From Hetaerina americana (lineage: Eukaryota; Arthropoda; Insecta; Odonata; Calopterygidae): a DNA stretch of 64,000 bases. The stretch is taken from contig JAKTNV010000005.1 of the NCBI GenBank assembly GCA_022747635.1, positions 48,885,013 to 48,949,012 on the forward strand, written 5' to 3'. Below the pieces are notes generated by a model. That model saw nothing but the letters and a program-made list of their open reading frames with translations. It had not been told where the DNA came from and made no database searches. The position numbers were made by a program, and so were the translations under genes. Below are positions 48,290 through 58,984 of the stretch, piece by piece (position 1 is the first letter of the stretch; every line of letters starts with the position of its first letter).

Positions 48290-49437
48290 TTTTTAAGTAA
48301 TCTACCGGTTAAGGTAGGTTTTTGGACTGACACAACCACCAAACAAATATTTTATTACTCCTAACAAAACACAAAATCCATCATCCTACTCTATATCAGG
48401 TCCCTCTTCATCTCTGAGTACTTTCTTCCTCCCTTCATCCCGTCCAACATCCCTATCCTGTTCCTTCCCTTTCCTCTTTTGCCCAACATTCTACCCTCTA
48501 TCACAGTCTTCAACATCCCACTGCCGGTCAACACCCCCTTCATCCACTTTTCCTGCCTCCATAGGATTGCTCCCAACAAACCCCTCTCTTCGCCCACCAT
48601 ACCAAGTACTTCCTCATTTGTTTTCTTCTCTGTCCATTTCACCTTCTCCATTCTTCTCCACACCCACATTTCAAAAGCCTCCAGTCTACGTCTATCCTCC
48701 TGCTTCAATGACCACGTTTCCGCGCCGTACATAGCTACGCTCCATATCAAAGTTTTTACGAGTCTTTTCTTAACATCCTTACTCAAAGTCCCCGTCATCA
48801 ACTCCCTCCTCCTTGTGAAAGCCTCTTTGCCTAGCGCAATTCTTCTCCTTACGTCCCTACTACTTTGACCGTGTTGGTCCAAAACACTACCGAGATACGT
48901 AAACTGGTCTACCTGCTCTAGCTTTTGCCCTCCTATTTTAATGTTAAGCTTGGCCTTTTTCTTTCTAGAAAATCGCATAACCTTTGTTTTATTAATATTG
49001 ATTCTCATCCCATACCTGTCGCACTGAATTTCCAATTCACTAAGCAATGCTTGCAGCCCCTTGGCTGACTGACAAACTAAAGCTTGGTCATCAGCAAACC
49101 TAACTGATTTTACGAATTCCCCGCCCACTTTCATTCCTACCTCGAGTTCTTCCCATGCCTCTTTGATCATTTCTTCTGCGTACAGGTTGAACAGCAACGG
49201 TGATAATGGGCAACCCTGCCTTACACCCCTTCCTAACACTGCCCATCCTGACTCCCCGTTTCCCACCCGCACCTGAGCAGTCTGAGACATGTACAGGTTG
49301 CGGATTAGCCTCCTTTCCCTCCAATCTATTCCTATTTTCTGCAATATACTCATTAGTTTTTCCCAATTCACTCTATCAAACGCTTTTTCGAAATCTACGA
49401 AACAGGCAAATACCTCCTGGTTGTGTTCTATGATCAT
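48290..49437 (-). mobile_element. 5'-truncated LINE insertion with 11-bp target duplication
   Basis: The insertion lies exactly between two copies of GGAACAATGAT. Read on the minus strand it starts inside the RT domain, runs through the C-terminal region and a short 3' UTR that includes AATATTTGTTTGGTGGTTG, and ends ACCGGTAGATTACT followed by a short A-rich tail. The same 3' end occurs at 29395. Truncation at the 5' end, a short tail and a perfect duplication are the marks of target-primed reverse transcription. It is the best preserved of three copies in the window. Confidence 0.92.
48391..49437 (-). pseudogene. LINE reverse transcriptase, truncated but open (348 codons)
   Basis: The open frame covers the RT palm from motif A to the C-terminus. 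Motif A is CFVDFEKAFD (residues 12-21), motif B GRGVRQGCPLSPLLF (69-83), motif C RFADDQ (113-118), then NINKTKV (147-153) and the thumb block FTYLGSVL. After it come LSKDVKKRLVKTLIWSVAMYGAETW and RLEAFEMWVWRRMEKVKWT, typical of RTE-like insect LINEs annotated as endonuclease-reverse transcriptase; the clade is not certain. The endonuclease and fingers are missing because of 5' truncation, and the first Met coincides with the truncation point by chance. With no stop or frameshift over 1 kb, the insertion must be recent. It cannot move by itself. Confidence 0.9.
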
Positions 49438-49448
49438 GGAACAATGAT
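49438..49448. repeat. Target-site duplication of LINE copy (5' side)
   Basis: GGAACAATGAT, identical to 48279-48289. Confidence 0.9.
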
Positions 49449-49449
49449 A

Positions 49450-50090
49450 TGAAAACTATATTCACTCTGATGATATTTTTTGCGAATTCAATGATTTGAA
49501 TACCCCTGAATTTCATCGCTTGCAAACATATTATGGAAGCAGAAAAGATTTGATTGATATAAATATTAAGGTACAATGCTCATTTAAATTGATTGTAAAA
49601 CGTGTAATTTCTATCGTATGTTGGAAAGAACTTATGATACATTTTTGCACCAAATTCACATGATATGTCAGTAAATCAAAGTGCATGCCTGGAAACGCTA
49701 AGATCTAATTGTAAGAAATCAAATAAGGAAAATATTCTGTTCCTCTCATAAAAATATTTACTTGGGTTAGGTGGTACTGTAAAACCTTAGCAGTTGAAGA
49801 GTTTAACCTTAATGGAATTATACGAGAAATTGTGGCCCCTAATTACCGGTAACAAGTAATATACGGCATAAGGCAACTTAGACTTTATTTTTGGATGGAT
49901 GACTGGAGGATTTTTTTCGGAAAAAGTTATAATTTAAGACCGGGTACCTCGAATTAGAATTGTACCGTGAAAAAGGAATGCCATCCCATTCAACCCATCC
50001 ATGAAACCACGGTAGAAGAGTAATCAGCAGGGGAAGGCTTTGAAAAGGAAGGAATGACGTTCTAGGGAAATAAAGGTAAATGAAAAATTT
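49450..50090. other. Unassigned AT-rich DNA
   Basis: Nothing recognised. Confidence 0.45.
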
Positions 50091-50890
50091 CAACGAAAAA
50101 ATATAGGTCTCCGAGCACGATTTCCACTTGGATCGAAAATCCCCTCGGTGGACCAGGAATATGTCGGCCGGTCGGTCGGTCGTCCAAGGGTGAGAAAAAG
50201 GGAGAGAGCGCGGAGAAACCTCCTCAGTAGAAAAACGACCCGTGAAGAATTGGGTGCGAAAAAACATGGTGACATAGGAGGAGAGAAAGAGAGAGAAGGA
50301 GGTCGGAGGGTCACACGGGAGGATACTCTGGGTGTGTGGGCAGGGGGACCGGGAAGAAGTGGGGTAGGTGGAATCGAGGGACTTTCAGGGGTGTTAGGAG
50401 AGAGGCAACGCTAAGGTCAAGAGCGCGAAAGGAGGTTTCCCACTCTCCTAGGACAGTGGTGGTGCGGCGAGGGTGGACTAGAGTGAGTGGGACGGATGAG
50501 GTGAAATGGCACAGAGTTGGGATCGGATGTGTGCGGGAGGAGGTTTGGGTTGGAAGGGTGAGTTAAATGGGGTTCTTCGGGTTTCGGTGGCATGGGAGGG
50601 AAGAAAAGAGAAGTGGGTTGCAGGGTCAGGGGTTTGACTGCGCCGCCCAGAGCTTGAATCGCACGTTTCTCCACCGCCCCTTCCCCCTCATGCACCCCCT
50701 CCAACTGCACACACACACATACTTGCACAGCTTCATCTCTCTCTCACCCTCTCTCCATCCCCGAACGTATAGCAATCCCGTCAACCCAACCCCGCTCGTC
50801 GCCGTCGGCAGAGAGGTTCCCACCTCGGAGGCCGTACCAAAGGCGTTATCTCCGAACCGTGGATCTATTTGAGGTTCTGGCTGAGGCATT
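50090..50890. repeat. GC-rich block, G/A-rich then C/T-rich
   Basis: The plus strand is G/A-rich to about 50640 and C/T-rich from there to about 50880, the reverse of the 43.2-kb block. Open frames on both strands overlap heavily and have no domain. GGTCGGTCGGTCGGTC-like repeats occur near 50165. Confidence 0.55.
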
Positions 50891-51210
50891 TGTGGATAGA
50901 GAAGGCTGGGAGGGTTGAGAGGGGAAAATGATGGCCTAGAGAAGAGAGTGAGTTTGAGGGAGAGATAGGAGCTCGTAATTAGAGAGTGGGTTTGAATTGA
51001 ATATCGCCGCCGGTCAAGGTTTCATACCTTATCTTCCGCAATCCCTTTGATGATAATGCACGGAAAAAAATATGCTCGCTGAAGGAATTAAAGCTGACAG
51101 AAACAAACTTATACATGACAAAGGTGGGCTTCGCGGGAATAGGCGTGGATCAACTCGAATTAAACTCTTTCGTTTTTCATTTTTTTAATTACGCACACAC
51201 AACGAGTGCT

Positions 51211-51515
51211 AATATCTAGTGGTAGTAGTTTTTAGGGGAGGCAACCGACAGTTGAGGTCATTTTCACCATTAGGGATGGACAAGAAAAGGTGAATGGTAG
51301 AGGGAGACCCGGCGTCAGCATTAGTCAACTCTTAATGAAAGGCCCCAAAGGGGTCTACACAACGTTCCATCCGACGGACGGCAAATTCACCCAAAGTACT
51401 CTCTACAAAGTACTTCAAGTAGGGATCGGGATACCACCTAAAAATATCCTTCACCTCCGGGATTCGAACCCGGGTCCTCAGCTTTGTAAGCAGTACGTTA
51501 GCCAGTCGTGTGTCC
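51211..51515 (-). repeat. tRNA-derived SINE, family 1, copy 2
   Basis: Second copy of the 11482-11790 repeat, same orientation and better preserved. The minus-strand head carries GACTGGCTAACGTACTGC (A-box region) and CCGGGTTCGAATCCCGG (T-arm with a canonical B box GGTTCGAATCC). The body includes the complement of CATCCGACGGACGGC and GAGACCCGGCGTCAGC. Its head end abuts a mariner fragment in the same orientation. Confidence 0.8.
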
Positions 51516-51529
51516 TTTTTGCAATTAAT

Positions 51530-51842
51530 CGATTTAAATGATTTCGTATGAATCTCAAAAAACCTTGACCATCATCTTTTAGAGCGATTTCACCACTTCA
51601 CCTTTTCCAGAGCCAAATGACCATCAGAAACTCAATGTTTCGACTGTTCCTTGGTCTCTGGACTGTAATAATGTACCCATGTTTCGCCCACAGTTATTTA
51701 TCGACGCAGAAACGCGTCAAGTTCTCGGCGACTCAAAAGCGCCAAAACAGCCTCCGAATCAACCAAACTATTGTGTTTATTCTCCACAGAGAGCAAACGT
51801 GGGACCCATCTTGCCGAGATTTTTTTCTTTTCTAGGATTTTC
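51530..51842 (-). pseudogene. Mariner transposase fragment next to a SINE
   Basis: On the minus strand the translation runs KISARWVPRLLSVENK, then VDSEAVLALLSRREL, then TVGETWVHYYSPETKEQSK, and after stops VF-DSYEII-ID. This is the linker and first catalytic block of a mariner transposase. The first catalytic Asp, in the TVDETW block, is Gly here (codon 51686-51688). The fragment stops at the SINE, within the block that normally precedes the second Asp. Neither the helix-turn-helix nor terminal repeats were found. It differs from the mariner at 24.7 kb, which has YGYDVETKAQ at the equivalent place, so it belongs to another subfamily. Confidence 0.85.
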
Positions 51843-51849
51843 TGAGTTC

Positions 51850-52370
51850 TTGAGTAGAATTCAAGTATATTACTACGTACTTGTGAACATAAATCAATGT
51901 TTTCAACCCAAACTAATCTTGAGAAGACACTCCTTCATTAATTGAAGGAATTTATAGGAAGAGTATGCAAACTAGCGCTCTGTATTCTGAAGAAAAACTG
52001 AGGGCTGAAATTGTTTGAGGAGAAACCACCAAAAATAGTCTTTGGAGGAATGTAGAAAATTAATCACGTGTAACTAATAGGGAAATCTGAATAAATTTAT
52101 GAAAGGAGAAAATATTAGGGATCGACTGCCTTAAAACTAATCCATATAGGATTTAGTTTATGTTGCAATTATGCGTTCAACTAAAACCCCTTGCTTAATC
52201 TTTTCAAAAATGTTCTATTGGTATATTTTTCAAATCGAAATGACATATTTTCCATTGTTTTAGAATGAAATGACACAGAACAACTATTTGTGTACAAAAT
52301 ATGGCAGTCCTTTGGCTGCTCCTATTCCGGCTGTGGCTTCCAAGTGATTTGTCTTTCCAGATTGGTCAGT
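51850..52370. other. Unassigned AT-rich DNA
   Basis: Nothing recognised. Confidence 0.45.
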
Positions 52371-52700
52371 CGCATCGCACGGGTGAATTATTTTCGGAAG
52401 ACGGCAGGGAGGGAACGCCCGCTGTGACTGAGGTGTGGTAAGGCCGACAGAAACTCAAGAAAATGAGAGGAGGGGAATGTGGGAAGAGGGAGGGAGAGAG
52501 AGAGAGCAATAGAGAGGTGGGGAGAAAGGCTTGACCGGTAACGACGAGGGGGGCCAGGGAATGCTTGCCACACACACTCGCCGGGGAGGGGTGATCGTCA
52601 TAAGGTCCGCATGGCTCACCACCCGCTGCTACCCCTGCACTTAAGACCGCGCCCTCTTCTTTTTGCCCTCATAACTGCCCCCACTTCGCACGATTACCTT
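52370..52700. other. Short GC-rich purine-biased block
   Basis: G/A-rich plus strand from 52390 to 52600, with GAGAGAGAGAGAG at about 52492-52506, then C-rich sequence to 52700. No coding signal. Confidence 0.5.
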
Positions 52701-55145
52701 TTCCCTGCGTCTAAATTAGCATTGCGAAGCACATTCTGTCACTCTGAAAATACTGCACTGAATAACTCGACTATATCACCTGGGTATGGGTATTTTTAAC
52801 GAATCCTTGTGGCGATCAAACCTTGACCACTAATTATCGTTATAAATATAATCATGACCAGACTTGGCTAAAGTGAATCAAGTGCGGCGACCGTTTAATG
52901 CACCACTCGAAGTCTACCACACTTACTCGAATCCCGCTGTGGGCACCAATTATGGTGTACACAAACGTGAGATAGTATTTAAATTAATTTTCGGTATAGT
53001 TATGACTGTCATCAAATAAATAAGATGAAAGCATAAATGTTTAAGTGCTCATAATTTAAGTATGTTCACACCACTAGTGGAACAGTGCTAATTAATTGTT
53101 TTCGCTTACACGATCTATGTTTATATCAGGTATTTAGTATACCTGTGTTAGCATAGCCATTGATGGGCTTCAGAGTTCTCACCCAGAATGTGTACTTAGA
53201 ATAACGTTTAAGATGGCATGAAATTTGATTGAATGCTGCTGGAATTTGTCATTTTGTTCAAACCTGTAAAATGCTAAAAGTTTCCATCACCTCTACAATT
53301 GTAATTCATTGAGAGAAAGTTGATGCATTATGTATGGAAATTAATGGAGCATTCAGAATACACTTTCAAATTTGGTGTTAACAAAAAATATTTTGGTTTA
53401 TTTTATAGCAATATTAGTTATTTATCCATGATTTTTTAAATTAACTACATGTTTCAGACTCTTCATACACAACGGTTTAAAATAAATCAATGCTATGATA
53501 GATATTTATCACCATTTGGTGCAAATCGGAACGCTAAGAATAAAAATAAAGCAAAAAGAATGTTTCCGACATAAACATAGGGGTGGGAGTTGTAGTTTTT
53601 TATCAATTCAATGAAAAGACGTAACTCGGCGAACAAGCCGTTTTTCCTCACGAAAGTACATCAAAGGTCTCTAGGAATACATTTACCAAAACTTCCAGCG
53701 AAATCTATAAACATTCAAAATTCTATCCGGCTGCTTAAATGAAATTTGTCAAAATGCTCCTATTTCATGGCGAACGTGTGTGGTTGCACGAACCAATATC
53801 TACGTCCCGGGTTGGGCCATTATACGGAAAAATTAGGAATGGATACGGAGTTACCAAACCGAATAAGGAGAGAGAAAAAGGGAAAGCCTGCGGCACAAAA
53901 TTTTCGTACACTACCCTGGGATGCAGGTAAGCTAACGGTTTCGTCTGACAAGCCGAGAAATTTCACGCCAAACTTCGCCTGAAAGGTTATGAATTCCCGC
54001 GCCGAGCGTGGAAAACCGGGATACTCGGCGGACAGTGTGAGTTATTTCATGTGACTACTAGAAACGACGATAAGACCAACCGTGTCCTTTGAGTTCTCCC
54101 GAAAAGCGATATAATTTAATCCTAGTATAATACATGCTTTAGCACTCACTTATCTAGAAATAAATCACGTCTCACCAAAACTTTGTGATGCTGAAAGTCG
54201 AAAAAGAGCGTTTAGCTACACTTTCTAGCATTTCGAGTGGTGATAGCTTTAAGTAAAATCAAACAGGGTATGATAACCTCTTCGCAAGGAAAATTTCTTT
54301 ACGCTTTACCTACCCGTTGGCTGATTGTCTGTGAAATAATATTGAGATATTTATGACCAAATCAAATGTCATTCTCATTACATTTATATTTATATACACT
54401 CTCATAAGTTTTTTGAAGTGAATTTAGGTAGTAGAAAGATGAATTAAAGTTCCTCCATTCTGCAAATGTTAGACCCTGAATGCTCAATCAAGGATTGATT
54501 ATATATTTTGGAATCAAAATGCAAAATGATTTTTTTTTTCATCACAATATAATGTGTTGTACATATAGTGTTTTGTTTTAACTTTATCACAAATTCAAAC
54601 AAAGTAAAAGTCTTTTATTAATAGAAATATTTAATGATTGTGTAGTAATGGTTTATCTAAAATTAACACTAATAAATATAGCTCAACGTTTTCATTTGAG
54701 ATGAATTATTTGAAGCTAGTACGATAGTCATGATTAAGAGGGCAAAATAAACTATTAATTATTGAATGACGTTAACAAAAGTGAGGTAAGAAGGCAAATT
54801 TTACTTGCGTAAATGGTAACTAAGTAATTGAGAAATAGAGTATTTTTTGGCTGCCAGGCGAGTATACCTTTGAAAGTGAAGCTTTCGTTTCCATATTTCT
54901 GCTTAGTTTCCTAATTTTGATAGATGCTGGTGCAAATACAACAAAAGAAGTAATGGGAAGCCCTCTGCTTGGAAACCGGAGAGCCCACTTCGAAAATCCA
55001 CCTCTATCCTCGAGTGCAATCCACTGGTATCACTGAAGAGCTTTTTTGAAATGTAACCACGATGATGTATGGATCATAAAAGGTAGCTTTTTTCCGGCTT
55101 GCAGCATTTATGGAGGGTTGAAAGAAACATTAAAATGCTCAATTC
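52700..55145. other. Mostly unassigned AT-rich DNA
   Basis: No gene supported. The stretch 53740-54050 is GC-richer, with an open frame followed by a good splice-donor match (see findings). Confidence 0.4.
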
Positions 55146-55148
55146 ATA

Positions 55149-55370
55149 GAAACTGCTGGAGATAGTGCAACAGTGACCTTTAACAGAACCATCCACCAAT
55201 GCGCATTAGTATGAAACAATTTCATAGAGGAAAATTCATTCGCCTTGACCGGGATTCGAACCTGGATCCTTTGATGTCCCGCCGAGTGTTTCAGCCAGTT
55301 AAGCTACCGAGGTGTGTTCGAATCCTGGTCAAGGTGATTGATTTTTACACATTTTGAAATTGTTGCTATG
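55149..55370. repeat. tRNA-SINE foldback repeat, copy B
   Basis: The left part is a full antisense unit: body GAAACTGCTGGAGATAGTGC to AAACAATTTCATAG, then an antisense tRNA-like head with GGGATTCGAACCTGG and AGCCAGTTAAGCTACCGAGG. The right part is the sense 3' half of the same head, GTTCGAATCCTGGTCAAGG, followed by the start of the body, TTTTTACACATTTTGAAATTG. The two parts face each other head to head. Confidence 0.75.
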
Positions 55371-55374
55371 TAAT

Positions 55375-57390
55375 GTTGTTTTTTTTATTTCCATCTATCA
55401 GTTAAACAGTTTCCTTTGATTGAATAGTCCTCGTGAAGGTATGAAATTTTTCTGTTTTTTTTCAAATATCCTTGGTATTTCTTAAGATCACACACATTTC
55501 ATTTCTTTCTCTGAGTATTTTAGAAGTATTTACTTTCATAAACCTGTATTTTAACTGAATTTTTATGATTCAACTCAAGTCCCAGTAATGTAATAAATTG
55601 GCACAAGGATACGTAACAATAACTTTACCACGTTAAAAGTTAATTACCGAGTTTCAGTTACCTACAAAGTAGAGAAACTATTCATAAACATGTAAATATC
55701 CTAAATGTAGCTGCTAAAAATATGATTTCCGAACGCTTTTCCAAATTTCCATGCCGTGAATGAGATTAATGAAATCTTCGTTTAATCTTCAAAATGGGAT
55801 TTTATGTGAATTAACATTTTCTCTCAACCCTCCTCACAGTTCCATCTCTATTTTTGTCAAAAAGTAGCAGAAAATAGTGCCTTTTTTCGTTCCTAGTGAC
55901 ATGAGGAGGGATTTTTCAGCGCGTAATCAGGAGTGGGTCCGCTAAATATCTGTGAAAGGCACGACCTTACAGCTTTTAAAACAACTCTTTAATTAAAATC
56001 CGTTTTTCTTTTCAATGAGGTGAGGCGACTCTGCATCGCAGAAAGAGGTCCTTAAACAAGCTTCATAAATTTGAACACATTAAATTTAATTGGGAAAAAG
56101 AGGGAAAAGAACTAAATCAGCGGAGGGTGAATGAACCATGGAGATCCTGGGATGGGGTTCTTCTGAAGCACGGCGATCGTACGTCGGAACGGTTTGAAGA
56201 GGCCACTCTTGATTAAATGCATTCATAATTTAGTAAAACGTGGCATCTGTCCTTCAAATTGGAGGGGGAGAGTGGCCTTTGAAGAAGAAGAAGAAGTATA
56301 AACGGTAAACGGAAAAAAAGATTTAGTTGCGCATCAAACAGAATTGCACGAGACTGCCTCAAGTGATGGAGAGTGAGGAAGGGGAGTTGAGAGGACGGCG
56401 GTGAGAAATTAAATTCGTTACCAAGACCAATGTACTAACTGCATAAGTACGATGCCTGTAATGGCTGTCAAAAAATTTAAACTGCAACCGTGCGCGTCTC
56501 AATGAAAACTTCACCCCCAGACCACGGTAATTAATGCAAGGTATTCATTCCATGGGAATCCTTTTTGTGCAGAGTACGTTTGCCATGGCAACAGTATCTT
56601 TGAGAGTCAAGTACTATTAAAGCCAAAGTTTAACATGAAACGCCGAAATAAATAGCCTCTATTTTATCCCAATTGGGAACTTTCCTTTCCCTTACTAGCA
56701 TTTAAATGAGTGAAAATACATATTAGTATTAAAATATATAGTTTCCAGTATCACATAAATAGCTGTCTTGAGGGAATTAAAGGATGATTCTAAAATATAT
56801 AATGTGTTTTATAAAATATGAGTGCCGATACTATTTCGTAGGTAATTTTTTCCCTTAGAGAGTCAGCCAACCTCAAAAATATGAGTAAATTTCAATATCA
56901 GGTATTGTACACGATTTGATGAAGCGTAGTGTCATACATAAGGAAAATAAAATTCATATATTCAAGAATCCCTAGGGTTAGCATGGGTGCTTCTGGATGG
57001 AAAATCTTTGTCATAAAAATCGTCCCATTTTGGTCAAAAATACATGATCTTATAAAGCATTGTTAAAATGTTCTAATTTCAGCACGCTAAGTAAATTTCA
57101 AAAACCTAATGCTCAACTGTCAATACGCCTGTCCTCTTTGAGAGCCTGTCGCGTCTATGAACGTATAATTCCCGACCTCTACAACATTGACTCCGTTGCA
57201 TTAAATTCACCATTTCCCTTTTCACACATGTTCTTTCACGGTTTTAGTTGATATTAAAGTTCAAAGTTAATTTTAAGTTAAAAGATATCATTTTAATAAA
57301 CTTGCAAGGTCAAATCCAAACTGAGAAAAGTGCATGGTAAAAATTATATTCCCATCCACAAGTAATTAAACACCCTAATCTTAACAAATT
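55375..57390. other. Unassigned AT-rich DNA
   Basis: No gene or recognised repeat over 2 kb. Confidence 0.5.
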
Positions 57391-57393
57391 CCT

Positions 57394-57661
57394 AGAAACT
57401 ACGGGATATAGCGCAGCAATAACTTTTAATGGTGCCATACACTAATATTCATTTCAATGCAACGAACTCAGGGTGTAAAAATCATTCTCTTTGACAAGGA
57501 TTTGAACCCTAATCCCAGAGTTTAAATTTAATTATTTAAGATTTCAGAATTTTAGACGACGCCTCGATAGCTTAACTGGCTAAAGCACTCGGCCAGGCAT
57601 CGAGGGATACGGGTTCCCTCCCGGTCAAGGCAAATGGTTTTTACACTCTGAAATGGTTGCA
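57394..57661. repeat. tRNA-SINE foldback repeat, copy C
   Basis: The left part is antisense body (GAAACTACGGGATATAGCGC to CAGGGTGTAAAAATCATTC) plus a piece of antisense head (GACAAGGATTTGAACCCTAA). About 45 bp of AT-rich spacer follows. The right part is a complete sense head at 57561-57631 (GCCTCGATAGCTTAACTGGC to CCCGGTCAAGGC) and the start of the body, TTTTTACACTCTGAAATGG. The loop of the anticodon arm is CCAGGCA and the acceptor halves pair with one mismatch. The B box is damaged (GGGTTCCCTCCC). Confidence 0.75.
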
Positions 57662-57669
57662 TTACCCAA

Positions 57670-58650
57670 ATCTTATATTTAATATGTTCTGAACTTATCA
57701 TTACATCAATTTCTATATAAAATAAATAAAAAGAGAGACAATCACGAAACGAAATTAAATGAGCGAAAATCATGGGAGTCCATATGCAACAACTACTATC
57801 TCACCTATCTTCTTGAGCATGATCGCAAAAGTTCGTTGCAAATTGAAAAAAGCGATGACATCATTTTGCATTGTTCTGAATCTGCAATGAAATTATGACA
57901 TCCCTTCACGGTTGAATAGGATGGCATATTTATTGATATCCCTATTTGAACTACATTAAAAATCAGCAAAAGAGGAAAATTTTTTTTTATTTAAGGACTT
58001 AATTTTTTAATCCATACGTATTTTTCCGTTATGAAATCAATAACATTACGCTTGAGTAATTTTTTTACATTCAGATTGATTCATTCAAATGCGCTGAAAA
58101 AACTTATTGTAACGTAAATAGAAACACTAAACTTGATCCTGGTTTATTTAATAGTAAAAAAATCAACAGAACTGCTTTTACATCCAAAGGGACTCGATTG
58201 ATTTGCGTCGAGTATATCCAATCATGACCTTTATAGCACCGAGAGAACATGCTACTTTGAAGCTATCCCTGATTCATTTAGAAAGACCGATTAGTATCAG
58301 AACTTTCTTTTACTTCGCAGGATTCGAACCAACGTACTCTGTGTAAATTAATCACGCTTAACATTGGCAATTATGATTCATTCGGATATAAACCACGTAC
58401 TTCTCCGTGAAATAACGTCAATTCGATCAACGGCAGCCAGCTTTTGAATATTAAGGAACTAAATATGCAAAAAAAACCCAATGCAGAGGGGAGCGTTTTA
58501 ATCTTTTGATTAGAGGTTACTTTCTCCTGGAATATTCTACATACTCCCAAGAATTTTCCGGAATCCATATAATTACCCACCATCGATGTCCGCTTTTACG
58601 AATAAATATATATACTCATACCCACAGAAAGATGTGGCTCACGATTCCAA
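57670..58650. other. Unassigned AT-rich DNA
   Basis: Nothing recognised. Confidence 0.45.
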
Positions 58651-58659
58651 AATCAGGTA

Positions 58660-58980
58660 TACAAAGTCTGTCCCAAAAGTAGTAGGACTGAGTTGATTTA
58701 AGAAAAGGATTACCAGAATTGACTTGGTACCAGCAGACTATTTCCTATTCCAAAAAGTGAAATCCTTCCTCAAAAGACACCACCCTAAGTGCCGCCAAAG
58801 AAGCCTCCACGCGTAACCTTAGGAACCTTTCGGAGTTTGCCTACCAGGGAGCCTTCGAGTTGTGGAAAAGTAACTTGCAAAAGTGAGTCGACGCTCAAGG
58901 GATGTACTTCGAAGTACTTTGAGGCATTGTAGCAATATCTGAAATAAATCTATTTTCCGAAAATATTCCCGATACTTTTT
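58660..58980 (+). mobile_element. Mariner deletion derivative with C-terminal transposase fragment
   Basis: The left end reads TACAAAGTCTGTCCCAAAAG, a mariner-type terminal repeat, with TA before it. It joins directly to the transposase C-terminus: a block DLVPADYFLFQKVKSFLKRH (near 58720-58780), where the third catalytic Asp is kept, then SEFAYQGAFELWKSNLQK and VDAQGMYFEVL. The right side has the usual AATAAAT-TATTTTCCGAAAAT run-in, then CCCGATACTTTT, and is cut before the terminal repeat finishes. So the HTH and most of the catalytic domain are deleted. The subfamily differs from the 24.7-kb element. Confidence 0.8.
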
Positions 58981-58984
58981 ATGC

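Noticed and set aside
48479..48868. 129-codon plus-strand frame
   Set aside because: It is the antisense shadow of the LINE RT frame on the minus strand.
49878..50267. 129-codon minus-strand frame
   Set aside because: Phenylalanine/serine/proline-rich, partly in the G/A-rich block at 50.1 kb; no domain.
51461..51510. Possible tRNA gene (canonical B box)
   Set aside because: The B box belongs to a SINE head shared with 11.7 kb; the 5' half does not fold as a tRNA.
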